Assembly: GCA_030706665.1 (NCBI GenBank) | Contig: JAUZOB010000049.1 | Coordinates: 1 to 14,604, forward strand | DNA: 14,604 nt | Origin: Bacteroidota bacterium | GTDB lineage: Bacteria > Bacteroidota > Bacteroidia > Bacteroidales > Prolixibacteraceae | Direction: 5' to 3' | In this document: positions 1 to 7,870 of the stretch, in pieces | Numbering within the stretch: the stretch's first letter is position 1 | Layout of the letters: every line of letters starts with the position of its first letter | Program-made: the position numbers and the translations under genes | The notes under the pieces: generated by a model | What the model was told of the DNA's origin: nothing | What the model saw: only the letters and a program-made list of their open reading frames with translations | The model's database searches: none

Positions 1-1
1 A

Positions 2-1576
2 GCAAACATAGAAACTCCTTCCGGTGAGAAAAAGACACTTGCTGTTCAAAGGAAAGCTGGAAATACTTATCTGATAGATTTGAAATCCAAACTTTTGAAC
101 TATGTTGGGCTTTATACTATAAGAATAACAGATCCTGTGTCGAAGAAAATATCAGAAGCATCGGTATACCTTCGTGAACCGTTTTCATGGTATATGAAAA
201 TGGCTAGAGACAATGCTTATACAAAGAAACCAATTATCTCTGGATCTGCCGAATCCTCATACGGTTTTTATGCTGCATTCTTAGCCAGAAAATACTTCCC
301 CGACAGCACCAAAGATCAATTTTTAGAGAATCTCTTTAATCAGAAAATAGGTTTAGCGTTTGATCTAAAACAAGGACGGCCATTACCCGATGTTTCCCCC
401 AAACGAGTACAGAATATCACAACGACTATTGGCATTCTAACAGATCTATGGGAAGCCACCAAAGACACCACTTATCTTTCAGATGCAGCCAAACTTGGCG
501 ATTACATTGCATCACCCGAGATCCAGAAAGAAGATGGTTCGTACAGATCAGGCAACACGCATTATACGGCTGTAATATATCCGGCAAAATCTATGTTGGA
601 ATTGGCCACTGCTGAAAAACAACTTGCAAAAGATAACAATTGCTGGCAACAACGTTATATCCGACACAGCGAGTCTGCTAATAAAGCGATAAAAGATTTA
701 TTAGTAAGACGTGATAATATTGAAACAGAAGGAGACCTTACATTCGAAGATGGAATGATATCCTGCTCTGCATTGCAATTAGGTCTTGGCGGATTACAAA
801 AGCAAGATAAGAGCGAACGAAAGTCTTATACTGACGTTGCTGCGTATATGATGGATAAACACATCTGTCTGGAACAAGAGCTGATTCCCGATGCCAGAAT
901 GCGCGGAGCTACCTTACGGTATTGGGAAGCATTGGATCTATATTTCGTTCCCAACCAGATAATGAACTCTCCTCATGGCTGGACAGCATGGAAAATTTAT
1001 GCCGACTATTATCTCTATTTGCTAACCGGTGATGAAAAATACCTGAGAGACTTCATGGACACATTGGGTTCTTGTATCCAATTAATAGATAAAACAGGTG
1101 AATTACGTTGGGGATTTGTACCTGACCCCTACATGAAAGCCCAATTATTTGTTCAGGAAGCTCCCGGCTCCATCAAAGGGAAAAAGTTGGACACAGTCGT
1201 TGGAGAACAATATTTGCCAATGATTACAAGTTGGTTCAGACCGGCCGACGAAAATAAAATAGTTAGATTTGGAGACCAGGGCGGTTCAGGAGATAATACA
1301 GTCTATGAAATATTTAAAGCACTGGAAGAATGTGCATTGAACAAAGCATATGTCATTTGCAAAAATGACGGCAGCTTGCTAACATGGAATTGTACTGCGA
1401 AAAAAGAGAATGGGATTATAAAAATCGCACCTGCGGAAAGTGTTATCAACAATATCCATTTTAATGCGGATCAACCCTATAAAGTACAAATTAAATCAGC
1501 CAAAGGCAATATTAATGTTAATGCAAAGAAAGGCTTACAATGGATAGGTATTAATGGATCAGTCACATCATATTAA
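2..1576 (+). CDS. Alpha/alpha-barrel (six-hairpin-like) carbohydrate-active enzyme, family unassigned, 5' partial
   Basis: The reading frame is open from base 2 to the TAA at 1574-1576, so the gene begins left of the window; 524 residues are visible. The TTG at 80 is an internal codon and not a credible start. The first ~60 visible residues have alternating beta-strand character and may end a beta-sandwich domain. From about base 180 to 1360 the protein is helix-rich, with repeated aromatic and acidic segments (SSYGFYAAFLARKYFP, FEDGMISCSALQLG, NSPHGWTAWKIYADYYLYLL). This pattern is typical of (alpha/alpha)-barrel glycosidases and polysaccharide lyases. The last ~70 residues look like a small beta-rich cap. 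I do not recognise the exact family; GH105/GH154-like enzymes or a lyase are possibilities. The GH3 gene follows 72 bp downstream on the same strand, which supports a role in extracellular or periplasmic glycan breakdown. Any export signal would be in the missing N-terminus. Confidence 0.6.
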   Translation, partial: ANIETPSGEKKTLAVQRKAGNTYLIDLKSKLLNYVGLYTIRITDPVSKKISEASVYLREPFSWYMKMARDNAYTKKPIISGSAESSYGFYAAFLARKYFPDSTKDQFLENLFNQKIGLAFDLKQGRPLPDVSPKRVQNITTTIGILTDLWEATKDTTYLSDAAKLGDYIASPEIQKEDGSYRSGNTHYTAVIYPAKSMLELATAEKQLAKDNNCWQQRYIRHSESANKAIKDLLVRRDNIETEGDLTFEDGMISCSALQLGLGGLQKQDKSERKSYTDVAAYMMDKHICLEQELIPDARMRGATLRYWEALDLYFVPNQIMNSPHGWTAWKIYADYYLYLLTGDEKYLRDFMDTLGSCIQLIDKTGELRWGFVPDPYMKAQLFVQEAPGSIKGKKLDTVVGEQYLPMITSWFRPADENKIVRFGDQGGSGDNTVYEIFKALEECALNKAYVICKNDGSLLTWNCTAKKENGIIKIAPAESVINNIHFNADQPYKVQIKSAKGNINVNAKKGLQWIGINGSVTSY

Positions 1577-1648
1577 CGGACCTAAGGGAAATCCGGAAAA
1601 CAAAAATCAACCACTAGAATACATAAATCTATAACCAATTTAATCACA

Positions 1649-4189
1649 ATGAAATTTATCCCAAGACTTCTGTACGCATTCTTTTGCGTACTTACATTGC
1701 ACTTTTCCACACAAGCCCAATCATCCAATGGGTTAGAGCAAAAAGTACATAATACACTAAAACAACTATCCCTGGAAGAAAAGATTTATCTTCTTCATGG
1801 GTGCAGTATTTTTGAAGTAGGCGGCATTCCACGTCTGGGGATTCCTAAAGTTAAGATGACCGATGGTCCGCAAGGCGTAAGAGGTCCCGTATCAACCTAT
1901 TTCCCAACCGGAATAGCATATGCAGCTACCTGGAACCCTGCGTTAGTCGAAGAACTCGGAAAAGCCATCGGGAGAGAAACAAAAGCTGCAGGTTGCGGAA
2001 CCATTCTCGGCCCGGGGATAAACATCATGCGTACCCCATTGTGTGGACGTAATTTTGAATATTCCGGAGAAGACCCATTTTTAAGCGGAAGTACTGCGGT
2101 GGCTTACATTAAAGGAGTACAAAGCCAGGGGGTCGCAGCAACAGCGAAACACATGGCCCTCAACAATCAGGAAATATGCAGAACGACCAACAGTTCGCAA
2201 ATTGACGAGCGCACTTTACATGAAATCTATCTTCCGGCTTTTAAAATGGCTTGCGACAATGGACTATGGTCTATCATGTCATCCTATAACAAAATTAATG
2301 GCACCTATGCGTCCGCCAATCGTTATCTGCAATATGATGTCACAAAAATGTATTGGGGATGGGACGGAATGATCATGTCTGACTGGGGTGCGGTACACGA
2401 TACATGGGGAGCAGCAATGGGTGGTCTTGATCTTGAAATGCCCGGAGGAAGCAACAATAACTTTATGGCTGATCCGCTGCTAAAGCTCGTGAAAGAAGGG
2501 AAAATTCCGGAAGCAATTATTGATGACAAAGTCACACGCGTTTTACGCTTTATTTTCCGTATTACAGACAACCCGCAATATAAAATTCCAGTCAAAGCCA
2601 ATGCGCCTGAAAATGTCGTTGCTGCCCGTAAGATTGCGGATGAAAGTATTGTTCTTCTAAAGAATAACAATATACTTCCGCTATCTGAAAAGGTTAAAAC
2701 AATTGCCGTAATCGGGCCATCTGCCAATTATGAACATGCAATGCACGGTTTGTGGGGATCCGGAGGTAGCGGAAGTGTGAATCCGCCATACGAAATTACC
2801 CCATTGCAAGCAATCCGGGAGAAATTCGGGAAACGGACAAAGATCATTTATTCAGAAGGAATCACTATTTCCAAAGCACTGAATTTAGTCCCGATGGCTA
2901 ATTTAAGTTATAAAGGGAAACCCGGTTTAAAAGCCGAATACTATGCGAATCCCAAATTCGAGGGGAATCCTGTTCTGACTCGTATCGACCGGAACGTCAA
3001 TTTCTTTTGTGATACCCAATTCGCAAACACCGACAATACGCCACAAGGATTAATATCCATCAAGTGGACAGGAGTTTTAAAACCTACAGAAAGCGGACTG
3101 TATCGTTTAGGAACGGAAAGTGATGACGGAAGCCGACTTTACATCAACAATCAATTATTGGTAGATAACTGGGGCGATCATAGCTCAAGATTAATTGCCA
3201 GGGAAATCAAGCTGGAAGCAGGGAAAGAATATTCAATCCGCGTAGAATATATGAATTCAGGCTACAGTGGAGAAATAAAATTATTGTGGTCCATGCAGGT
3301 ATCACAGGAACAAATTCACCAGCAAGCACTCGAAGCCGCAGCTAAAGCAGATGTCGTATTATACTTTGGAGGATTAGATCATTCCTATGACAAAGAAGCC
3401 ATGGGATGGGGCGATGTTCCCGGAGCTGATCATGCCGATTATAACCTGATTGGCAATCAAGATCAGTTTATTCAGGAGCTTGCAAAAATTAATCCGAATA
3501 TTGTAGTTACTCTGTTCGGAGGAGCTCCTATGAATGTAGAACCTTTCGTCAACCAGGTAAAGGGATTGTTAATGGCATGGTATCCCGGACAGGAAGGTGG
3601 ACGGGCAATCACTGATATTCTCTGGGGGAAAGTAAATCCAAGTGGTAAATTATGCTGTACCTGGGGTAAAAACATTACAGATTACGCTTGTCATGCACTA
3701 AATTTATATCCCGGTACACGTAACTATGGCATTGTAAATTATGACGAAGGGATGTTTGTCGGTTATCGTTGGTTTGATGCCAAAAAGATAGAACCTCGTT
3801 TCCCGTTTGGCTATGGGTTATCCTATACTCAATTCAACATCAGTGATGTAAAAGTGGAAAATCAATCTACAGCCAATGAAGTAAAGGTTATTGTACGTTG
3901 TAAGGTTAAAAACACTGGTAAATACGAAGGGTCAGAAGTAGTGCAGGTTTACAATGGACTTACGGAAGCCGGCTATGCACGCCCTGAAAAGGAATTACGT
4001 GCATATCGCAAAGTATCATTGAAACCCGGAGAAGAAAAGCAGATCGAAATCACACTCGATAAAACAGCATTCTCTGCCTATTATGTATCAGAGCAAAGCA
4101 AATGGCAACTTGTTAAAGGAAAATCTCCTATCTATGTAGCAACTTCCGCTACAGATATTGTTTCCAGGCAAGAGGTCAATATTGAATAG
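1649..4189 (+). CDS. Secreted GH3 family beta-glycosidase with inserted PA14 domain
   Basis: This 846-residue protein has the layout of Bacteroidetes GH3 enzymes, which release beta-linked sugars (glucose, xylose or similar) from the non-reducing end by a retaining mechanism. Residues 1-24 form a Sec signal peptide (hydrophobic core LLYAFFCVLTL, then TQAQ) with no lipobox cysteine, so a periplasmic location is likely. The N-terminal barrel holds the substrate-binding AKHMALNNQE segment (K167, H168) and the nucleophile motif IMSDWGA with Asp245. The alpha/beta sandwich domain starts near 330 and is interrupted by a PA14 carbohydrate-binding domain at about 425-550. Glu583 (DKEAMG) is my candidate acid/base residue. 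The fibronectin-III-like domain begins after FPFGYGLSYTQF (718-729). The ATG at 1649 is chosen because it immediately precedes the signal peptide. It probably forms a transcription unit with the upstream barrel enzyme. The exact sugar specificity cannot be read from sequence. Confidence 0.93.
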   Translation: MKFIPRLLYAFFCVLTLHFSTQAQSSNGLEQKVHNTLKQLSLEEKIYLLHGCSIFEVGGIPRLGIPKVKMTDGPQGVRGPVSTYFPTGIAYAATWNPALVEELGKAIGRETKAAGCGTILGPGINIMRTPLCGRNFEYSGEDPFLSGSTAVAYIKGVQSQGVAATAKHMALNNQEICRTTNSSQIDERTLHEIYLPAFKMACDNGLWSIMSSYNKINGTYASANRYLQYDVTKMYWGWDGMIMSDWGAVHDTWGAAMGGLDLEMPGGSNNNFMADPLLKLVKEGKIPEAIIDDKVTRVLRFIFRITDNPQYKIPVKANAPENVVAARKIADESIVLLKNNNILPLSEKVKTIAVIGPSANYEHAMHGLWGSGGSGSVNPPYEITPLQAIREKFGKRTKIIYSEGITISKALNLVPMANLSYKGKPGLKAEYYANPKFEGNPVLTRIDRNVNFFCDTQFANTDNTPQGLISIKWTGVLKPTESGLYRLGTESDDGSRLYINNQLLVDNWGDHSSRLIAREIKLEAGKEYSIRVEYMNSGYSGEIKLLWSMQVSQEQIHQQALEAAAKADVVLYFGGLDHSYDKEAMGWGDVPGADHADYNLIGNQDQFIQELAKINPNIVVTLFGGAPMNVEPFVNQVKGLLMAWYPGQEGGRAITDILWGKVNPSGKLCCTWGKNITDYACHALNLYPGTRNYGIVNYDEGMFVGYRWFDAKKIEPRFPFGYGLSYTQFNISDVKVENQSTANEVKVIVRCKVKNTGKYEGSEVVQVYNGLTEAGYARPEKELRAYRKVSLKPGEEKQIEITLDKTAFSAYYVSEQSKWQLVKGKSPIYVATSATDIVSRQEVNIE

Positions 4190-4212
4190 CACACAATTAC
4201 TCCGAACCTGTT

Positions 4213-4248
4213 AAAAAGGGGCTGAACATTTCTGTTCAGCCCCTTTTT
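4213..4248. terminator. Bidirectional intrinsic terminator between convergent genes
   Basis: A perfect 16-bp inverted repeat has left arm 4213-4228 (AAAAAGGGGCTGAACA), loop TTTC at 4229-4232, and right arm 4233-4248 ending in TTTTT. The GC-rich part is 11 bp, and each strand has a T-run immediately after it. It sits 24 bp after the GH3 stop on the + strand and 31 bp beyond the GH109-like stop on the - strand, so it can end both converging transcripts. Confidence 0.93.
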
Positions 4249-4278
4249 ATAAGTCAAAATTTTTAATCATCACAATTA

Positions 4279-5766
4279 TTAGCAATGAGTTTCATATACT
4301 TCAGAAGTACCAACATTCGATAAAATACGGACACCGGTGTTTCCACCTCCGGCTAAAGATAAATTGACCGGCTGGTTTGTTTTCCACCCGCCACACGTAA
4401 AATCAGGCACTCTGACCGGACTTGAATAATGAGCAACCGACCATTCGGTCAATGGAGCGATCGAACTCCATAAAGCAGCGTCATAGACATCCTGATCCAA
4501 AGGTAAACCGTTTCGCAAACAATCAATCAGTCTCCAGTCCATCATAAAATCCTTGCCACCCTTCTCATCTGTTTTCTTTGCAAAATCCCCTATTTTACGA
4601 ACAAGGGCAGGCGTAAATTCCTGACTGAGCTTTTCAAATTCTTCCTCATTCAACCATTCCTCTCCAAAAGAAATCTTCGCAGGCTCAGGCCATTTCTGTG
4701 CAATTCCTTTCGTTCCGCTTAAAAGATGGATTCTTGAATACGGACGCGTGGAAGTCACATCATGCTGAATCATGATAGTCCTGCCTTTTTGTGTTCTCAC
4801 AATAGTCGCATTCATATTCCCACGAAAAGGTTTCCCCAGGAATTGGTTATAGAATGAATCTTTAGCAGCCAACTCCCTGGCTTTATCCGCCATTTGAAAA
4901 TCAGCTGAAGACATTGAGGTTAGATATTCCATCTTATCGCCTCGATTAATATTCATCGCCTGACAAACAGGACCAAGTCCGTGGGTAGGATAAAGATTAC
5001 CATTCCGATAGTTTTCTTTCAGCCGAAACATTTCCGGGGCACAAAGATTATCAGAGGAAGCTCCCTTGGGTTTCGCAAAATTCATCTCAAGAAGGCTATG
5101 CATGTACCCTCCTTCACCATGGACAAGTTCTCCGAAGAGTCCCTGACGAGCCATATTTAAGGTAAGAAGTTCGAAGAAATCATAACAGCAATTCTCAAGC
5201 ATCATGCAATGCTTATGCGTACGCTCCGAAGTTTCCACTAACTGCCAACATTCATCAAGCGTTCTGGCAGCAGGAACCTCAACAGCCACATGTTTCCCGT
5301 GTTCCATCGCATAAACAGCCATGGGAGTATGTTGATGCCAGGGAGTACAGATATAGACCAAATCGACATCATCATGATTACACATTTCTTTCCAACCTTC
5401 TTCTTTCCCAAAGTACTCAGCCGCCGCTGGGATCCCTTTACCCGTAAGATATGACTGAGAGGCTTTTACTGATGCTTCCCGCTGATCAGACAATGCTTTT
5501 ATCTCGACACCTTCAATCTGCGAAATTCGGACAACAGCATTACTACCCCGTTCACCCAGCCCTATGAATCCGATTCTTACGACATCGAGCTTCGGGGCAC
5601 AATATCCACACATATTAAACCGGGTGGAATATTCTGTTTTAAACTCCTTTATTCCCCATACAATTTCAGACTTTCCAAGAGGGTCAACATTCCTGACCAT
5701 TTCTACAGGATCTCCCTCTTTACGATTAATTATCTGTTTTAGAAAATCGAAATACTTTAAACTCAT
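4279..5766 (-). CDS. GH109-type Gfo/Idh/MocA-fold glycosidase, copy with eroded export signal
   Basis: This 495-residue protein belongs with GH109 enzymes, which use tightly bound NAD+ in an oxidation/elimination/reduction mechanism; characterised members are alpha-N-acetylgalactosaminidases. The Rossmann dinucleotide motif GLGERG is at 69-74, followed by CTPWHQHTPMA near 140. The family's active-site set appears intact: Glu191 in MMLENCC, Tyr221/His223 in GGYMH, and Tyr259/His262 in YPTHGLGP. The GH109 paralogue upstream is very similar over the whole length (about three quarters identical by eye). The difference is at the N-terminus. MSLKYFDFLKQII lines up with MSSNRRDFLRKTII of the paralogue, but Tyr-Phe replaces the twin arginines and the next ~35 residues are charged instead of hydrophobic. 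The ATG at 5766 is supported by this alignment and by shared sequence just upstream. The protein may therefore be cytoplasmic. Enzymatic specificity, and whether the gene is still functional, are inference. Confidence 0.88.
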   Translation of the reverse strand: MSLKYFDFLKQIINRKEGDPVEMVRNVDPLGKSEIVWGIKEFKTEYSTRFNMCGYCAPKLDVVRIGFIGLGERGSNAVVRISQIEGVEIKALSDQREASVKASQSYLTGKGIPAAAEYFGKEEGWKEMCNHDDVDLVYICTPWHQHTPMAVYAMEHGKHVAVEVPAARTLDECWQLVETSERTHKHCMMLENCCYDFFELLTLNMARQGLFGELVHGEGGYMHSLLEMNFAKPKGASSDNLCAPEMFRLKENYRNGNLYPTHGLGPVCQAMNINRGDKMEYLTSMSSADFQMADKARELAAKDSFYNQFLGKPFRGNMNATIVRTQKGRTIMIQHDVTSTRPYSRIHLLSGTKGIAQKWPEPAKISFGEEWLNEEEFEKLSQEFTPALVRKIGDFAKKTDEKGGKDFMMDWRLIDCLRNGLPLDQDVYDAALWSSIAPLTEWSVAHYSSPVRVPDFTCGGWKTNQPVNLSLAGGGNTGVRILSNVGTSEVYETHC

Positions 5767-5956
5767 TGGTTTGGCTTTATTTATGATCCGATTCCTTCAT
5801 TTTTAAGTGAGTGAGTATATTACTCAAACAAAATTTAGAAGCAGGCAAAAGCTAATTTGTTTATCCTCACGGCTCTACTGACGCTGTCAATTTTTTATTA
5901 AACCTGAGAATTGGGGCATTAAACCAGAACAATGGACAGGATTAATCTCAAAACAA

Positions 5957-5986
5957 AGAGACTGCTCAATTCAAAGCAGCCTCTCT
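5957..5986 (-). terminator. Probable intrinsic terminator downstream of the Tat-type GH109 gene
   Basis: The arms AGAGA-CTGCT (5957-5966) and AGCAG-CC-TCTCT (5975-5986) pair with a 2-nt bulge around an 8-nt loop. Read on the - strand, the stem is followed by TTTGTTTT, a usable U-rich tail. It lies about 160 bp past the stop of the 6144-7640 gene and ahead of the next gene start, so it would separate the two GH109 transcripts. Confidence 0.6.
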
Positions 5987-6115
5987 GTATTCATATTATT
6001 TTATAAAATGTGCGTATCAAAAGCCATGCAGGATCCGTTAAATCAACGGTCCTTTATTCGAACCAGTTAACGATCGGGTATTCAGCTCTGAGTAATTCAT
6101 TTTTCAAGAATCTAT

Positions 6116-6133
6116 AAAAAACGACTGTTTTTT
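6116..6133 (-). terminator. Possible weak A/T hairpin terminator next to the stop codon
   Basis: AAAAAAC (6116-6122), loop GACT, GTTTTTT (6127-6133) form a perfect 7-bp stem just 10 bp beyond the GH109 stop on the - strand. Six of the seven pairs are A-T, so it is thermodynamically weak. It may act with the stronger hairpin further downstream or may be incidental. Confidence 0.3.
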
Positions 6134-6143
6134 CAGAATCCCA

Positions 6144-7640
6144 TTAATGAACCTCAAGCTGCTTAGCAGCACCCGTTTTAGTCAATTCTTTCACTTCAGT
6201 ATTACCACCTCCGTTCAAGGATAATTCAACCGGTTTGTTTGTTTTCCAGGCACCACAGGTGAAATCAGGAACATCAATCGAATTCGAACGATTTGCAACA
6301 GACCACTCACTCAAAGGAGATATTGAGCTCCATAATGCTGCATCATAAACATCCTGATCAAGGGCCAAACCATTCCGCAAACAATCAATCAATCTCCAGT
6401 CCATCAAGAAGTCCATACCACCGTGTCCTCCTACTCTTTTAGCCATATCACCCATCTTTCTGGCAATAGGTGGAGTATACTGATCGTAAAGCTTTTTCAT
6501 TTCTGCATCACTAAGCCATTCATGACTAAATGAGATTCGTTCCGGACTAGGCCATTTCTGAGCAAGCCCTTTTGTACCTTTCAAAAGATGGATACGGGAA
6601 TAAGGCTGTGTTGAAGTCACATCATGTTGGATCATAATAGTCCGGCCTTTGTGAGTCCGGATTATGGAAGTATTCATATTACCGCGATATGATTTCCCTG
6701 CAAATTGATTATAGAAAGGATCTTTAGCGGCCAATTCTTTTGCTTTTGCAGCCATCTGAAAGTCAGCAGATGACATAGAAGTCAGGTACTCCATTTTATC
6801 ACCGCGATTCACATTCATGGCCTGACAGATTGGACCAAGTCCGTGTGTTGGATAAATATTTCCATTCCGGAAGTTTTCTTTCAACCGCCACATATCAGTA
6901 TAAGCGCCATCAGTCTGTTGCTGATCTGCCGGCTTTGCAAAATTCATATCGAGAAGATTATGAAGATAAGCGCCTTCTCCATGGACAAGTTCTCCGAAGA
7001 GCCCCTGACGGGCCATATTTAAAGTAAGAAGTTCGAAGAAGTCATAGCAACAATTCTCAAGCATCATACAATGTTTGCGAGTACGCTCCGAAGTTTCCAC
7101 TAACTGCCAGCATTCTTCAAGTGTTTTAGCAGCAGGCACCTCAACAGCAACATGCTTTCCATGTTCCATCGCGTAAAGAGCCATCGGGGTATGCAAAGCC
7201 CAAGGGGTACAGATATATATCAGGTCGATATCATTACGTTCGCACATTTTTTTCCAAACATCTTCACTTCCGAAATATTCAGCTGCTTTTGAAATGCCAA
7301 ATCCGGATAAGTACGACTGCGATGTTTTGACAGCAGCCTCTCGTTTATCAGCCAAAGCTTTAATTTCAACTCCGTCAATATAAGACATTCGGGCAACAGC
7401 TCCGCTTCCGCGATCACCTAATCCGATAATTCCCATACGCACGACATTTAACTTTGGGGCACAATATCCGCTCATATTGAAACGGCTTACATGCTTTTTG
7501 GAGTCGCGAGGATCTGATCCCGCTAAAGTTTTGGTAATTCCTGACTTTTCAAGTGTTGCAGAAATTCCAGATAATCCAGTAGTTACAAGTCCGGCACCAA
7601 TAATTGTTTTCCGGAGAAAATCACGACGATTTGAACTCAT
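6144..7640 (-). CDS. GH109-type NAD-dependent glycosidase (alpha-N-acetylgalactosaminidase family), Tat-exported
   Basis: This 498-residue protein matches the GH109 family, retaining enzymes with bound NAD+ whose known members remove terminal alpha-GalNAc. It starts MSSNRRDFLRKTIIGAG, a classic twin-arginine signal with a hydrophobic stretch to about residue 29 and no lipobox cysteine, so folded, cofactor-loaded export to the periplasm is expected. The Rossmann motif GLGDRG is at 73-78 and CTPWALHTPMA at 144-154. Glu195 (MMLENCC), Tyr225/His227 (GAYLH) and Tyr263/His266 (YPTHGLGP) correspond to the catalytic and substrate-binding residues described for the Elizabethkingia enzyme. The frame is open upstream to 7796, but the ATG at 7640 is chosen because the Tat signal begins exactly there and the extra 52 residues have no family counterpart. 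Its paralogue lies directly downstream on the same strand. Other Gfo/Idh/MocA specificities remain possible. Confidence 0.92.
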   Translation of the reverse strand: MSSNRRDFLRKTIIGAGLVTTGLSGISATLEKSGITKTLAGSDPRDSKKHVSRFNMSGYCAPKLNVVRMGIIGLGDRGSGAVARMSYIDGVEIKALADKREAAVKTSQSYLSGFGISKAAEYFGSEDVWKKMCERNDIDLIYICTPWALHTPMALYAMEHGKHVAVEVPAAKTLEECWQLVETSERTRKHCMMLENCCYDFFELLTLNMARQGLFGELVHGEGAYLHNLLDMNFAKPADQQQTDGAYTDMWRLKENFRNGNIYPTHGLGPICQAMNVNRGDKMEYLTSMSSADFQMAAKAKELAAKDPFYNQFAGKSYRGNMNTSIIRTHKGRTIMIQHDVTSTQPYSRIHLLKGTKGLAQKWPSPERISFSHEWLSDAEMKKLYDQYTPPIARKMGDMAKRVGGHGGMDFLMDWRLIDCLRNGLALDQDVYDAALWSSISPLSEWSVANRSNSIDVPDFTCGAWKTNKPVELSLNGGGNTEVKELTKTGAAKQLEVH

Positions 7641-7840
7641 TGGTTTCTTTAATTTTATGATTGGGTTAGTGTATTTGAATGTCGAAAATAATATAATTTT
7701 TACAATTATACTATGAAAAACTTCATAAATCAGGACAAACAAGTCATTGTATAACGTAGGAATAATTCTATTGTAAAGCGGCCATTTATGTTTCAAAGTT
7801 CGGCCATTCGAATTTAATTTTTACGTAAGCACCTTTCTAT

Positions 7841-7848
7841 TATCTTTG
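7841..7848 (+). promoter_or_regulatory. Bacteroidetes -7 promoter element for the ABC-F/rlmB unit
   Basis: TATCTTTG is a perfect match to the Bacteroidetes sigma-ABfr -7 consensus TAnnTTTG, and it is followed by TA as is common. The position 19 bp upstream holds TTTT, a weak -33 element. The ATG of the ABC-F gene is 22 bp downstream, which implies a short leader. Confidence 0.7.
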
Positions 7849-7870
7849 TACCCTCCAAAACCAGTTAATT

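Larger units (their letters stand above)
5767..6143. other. Intergenic region between the two GH109-type genes
   Basis: This 377-bp stretch has no convincing gene. It holds the 3' end region of the upstream - strand gene, with two hairpins that could stop or stabilise its transcript (6116-6133 and 5957-5986) and a third imperfect hairpin at 6031-6052. Its left part must hold the promoter and leader of the 4279-5766 gene. I see no clean TAnnTTTG element there; the nearest - strand match is a 7-of-8 TAAATTTT around 5828-5836. The last ~25 bp before the start codon resemble the leader of the paralogue, which suggests that the duplication included it. Confidence 0.6.

Noticed and set aside
80..82. 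TTG start for the left-edge enzyme
   Set aside because: The frame is open to base 2 and the upstream residues continue a plausible beta-strand domain, so the gene is truncated by the window.
6031..6052. Imperfect hairpin GGATCCGTT / AACGGTCC between the GH109 genes
   Set aside because: It has only 8 pairs with a bulge and no T-run on the - strand where it would be needed. It may be incidental or a 3' leader hairpin.
7641..7796. 52-codon N-terminal extension of the Tat-type GH109 gene (open frame to 7796)
   Set aside because: The Tat signal MSSNRRDFLRK starts at the ATG at 7640. The extension is AT-rich, has no family counterpart and occupies the promoter region.
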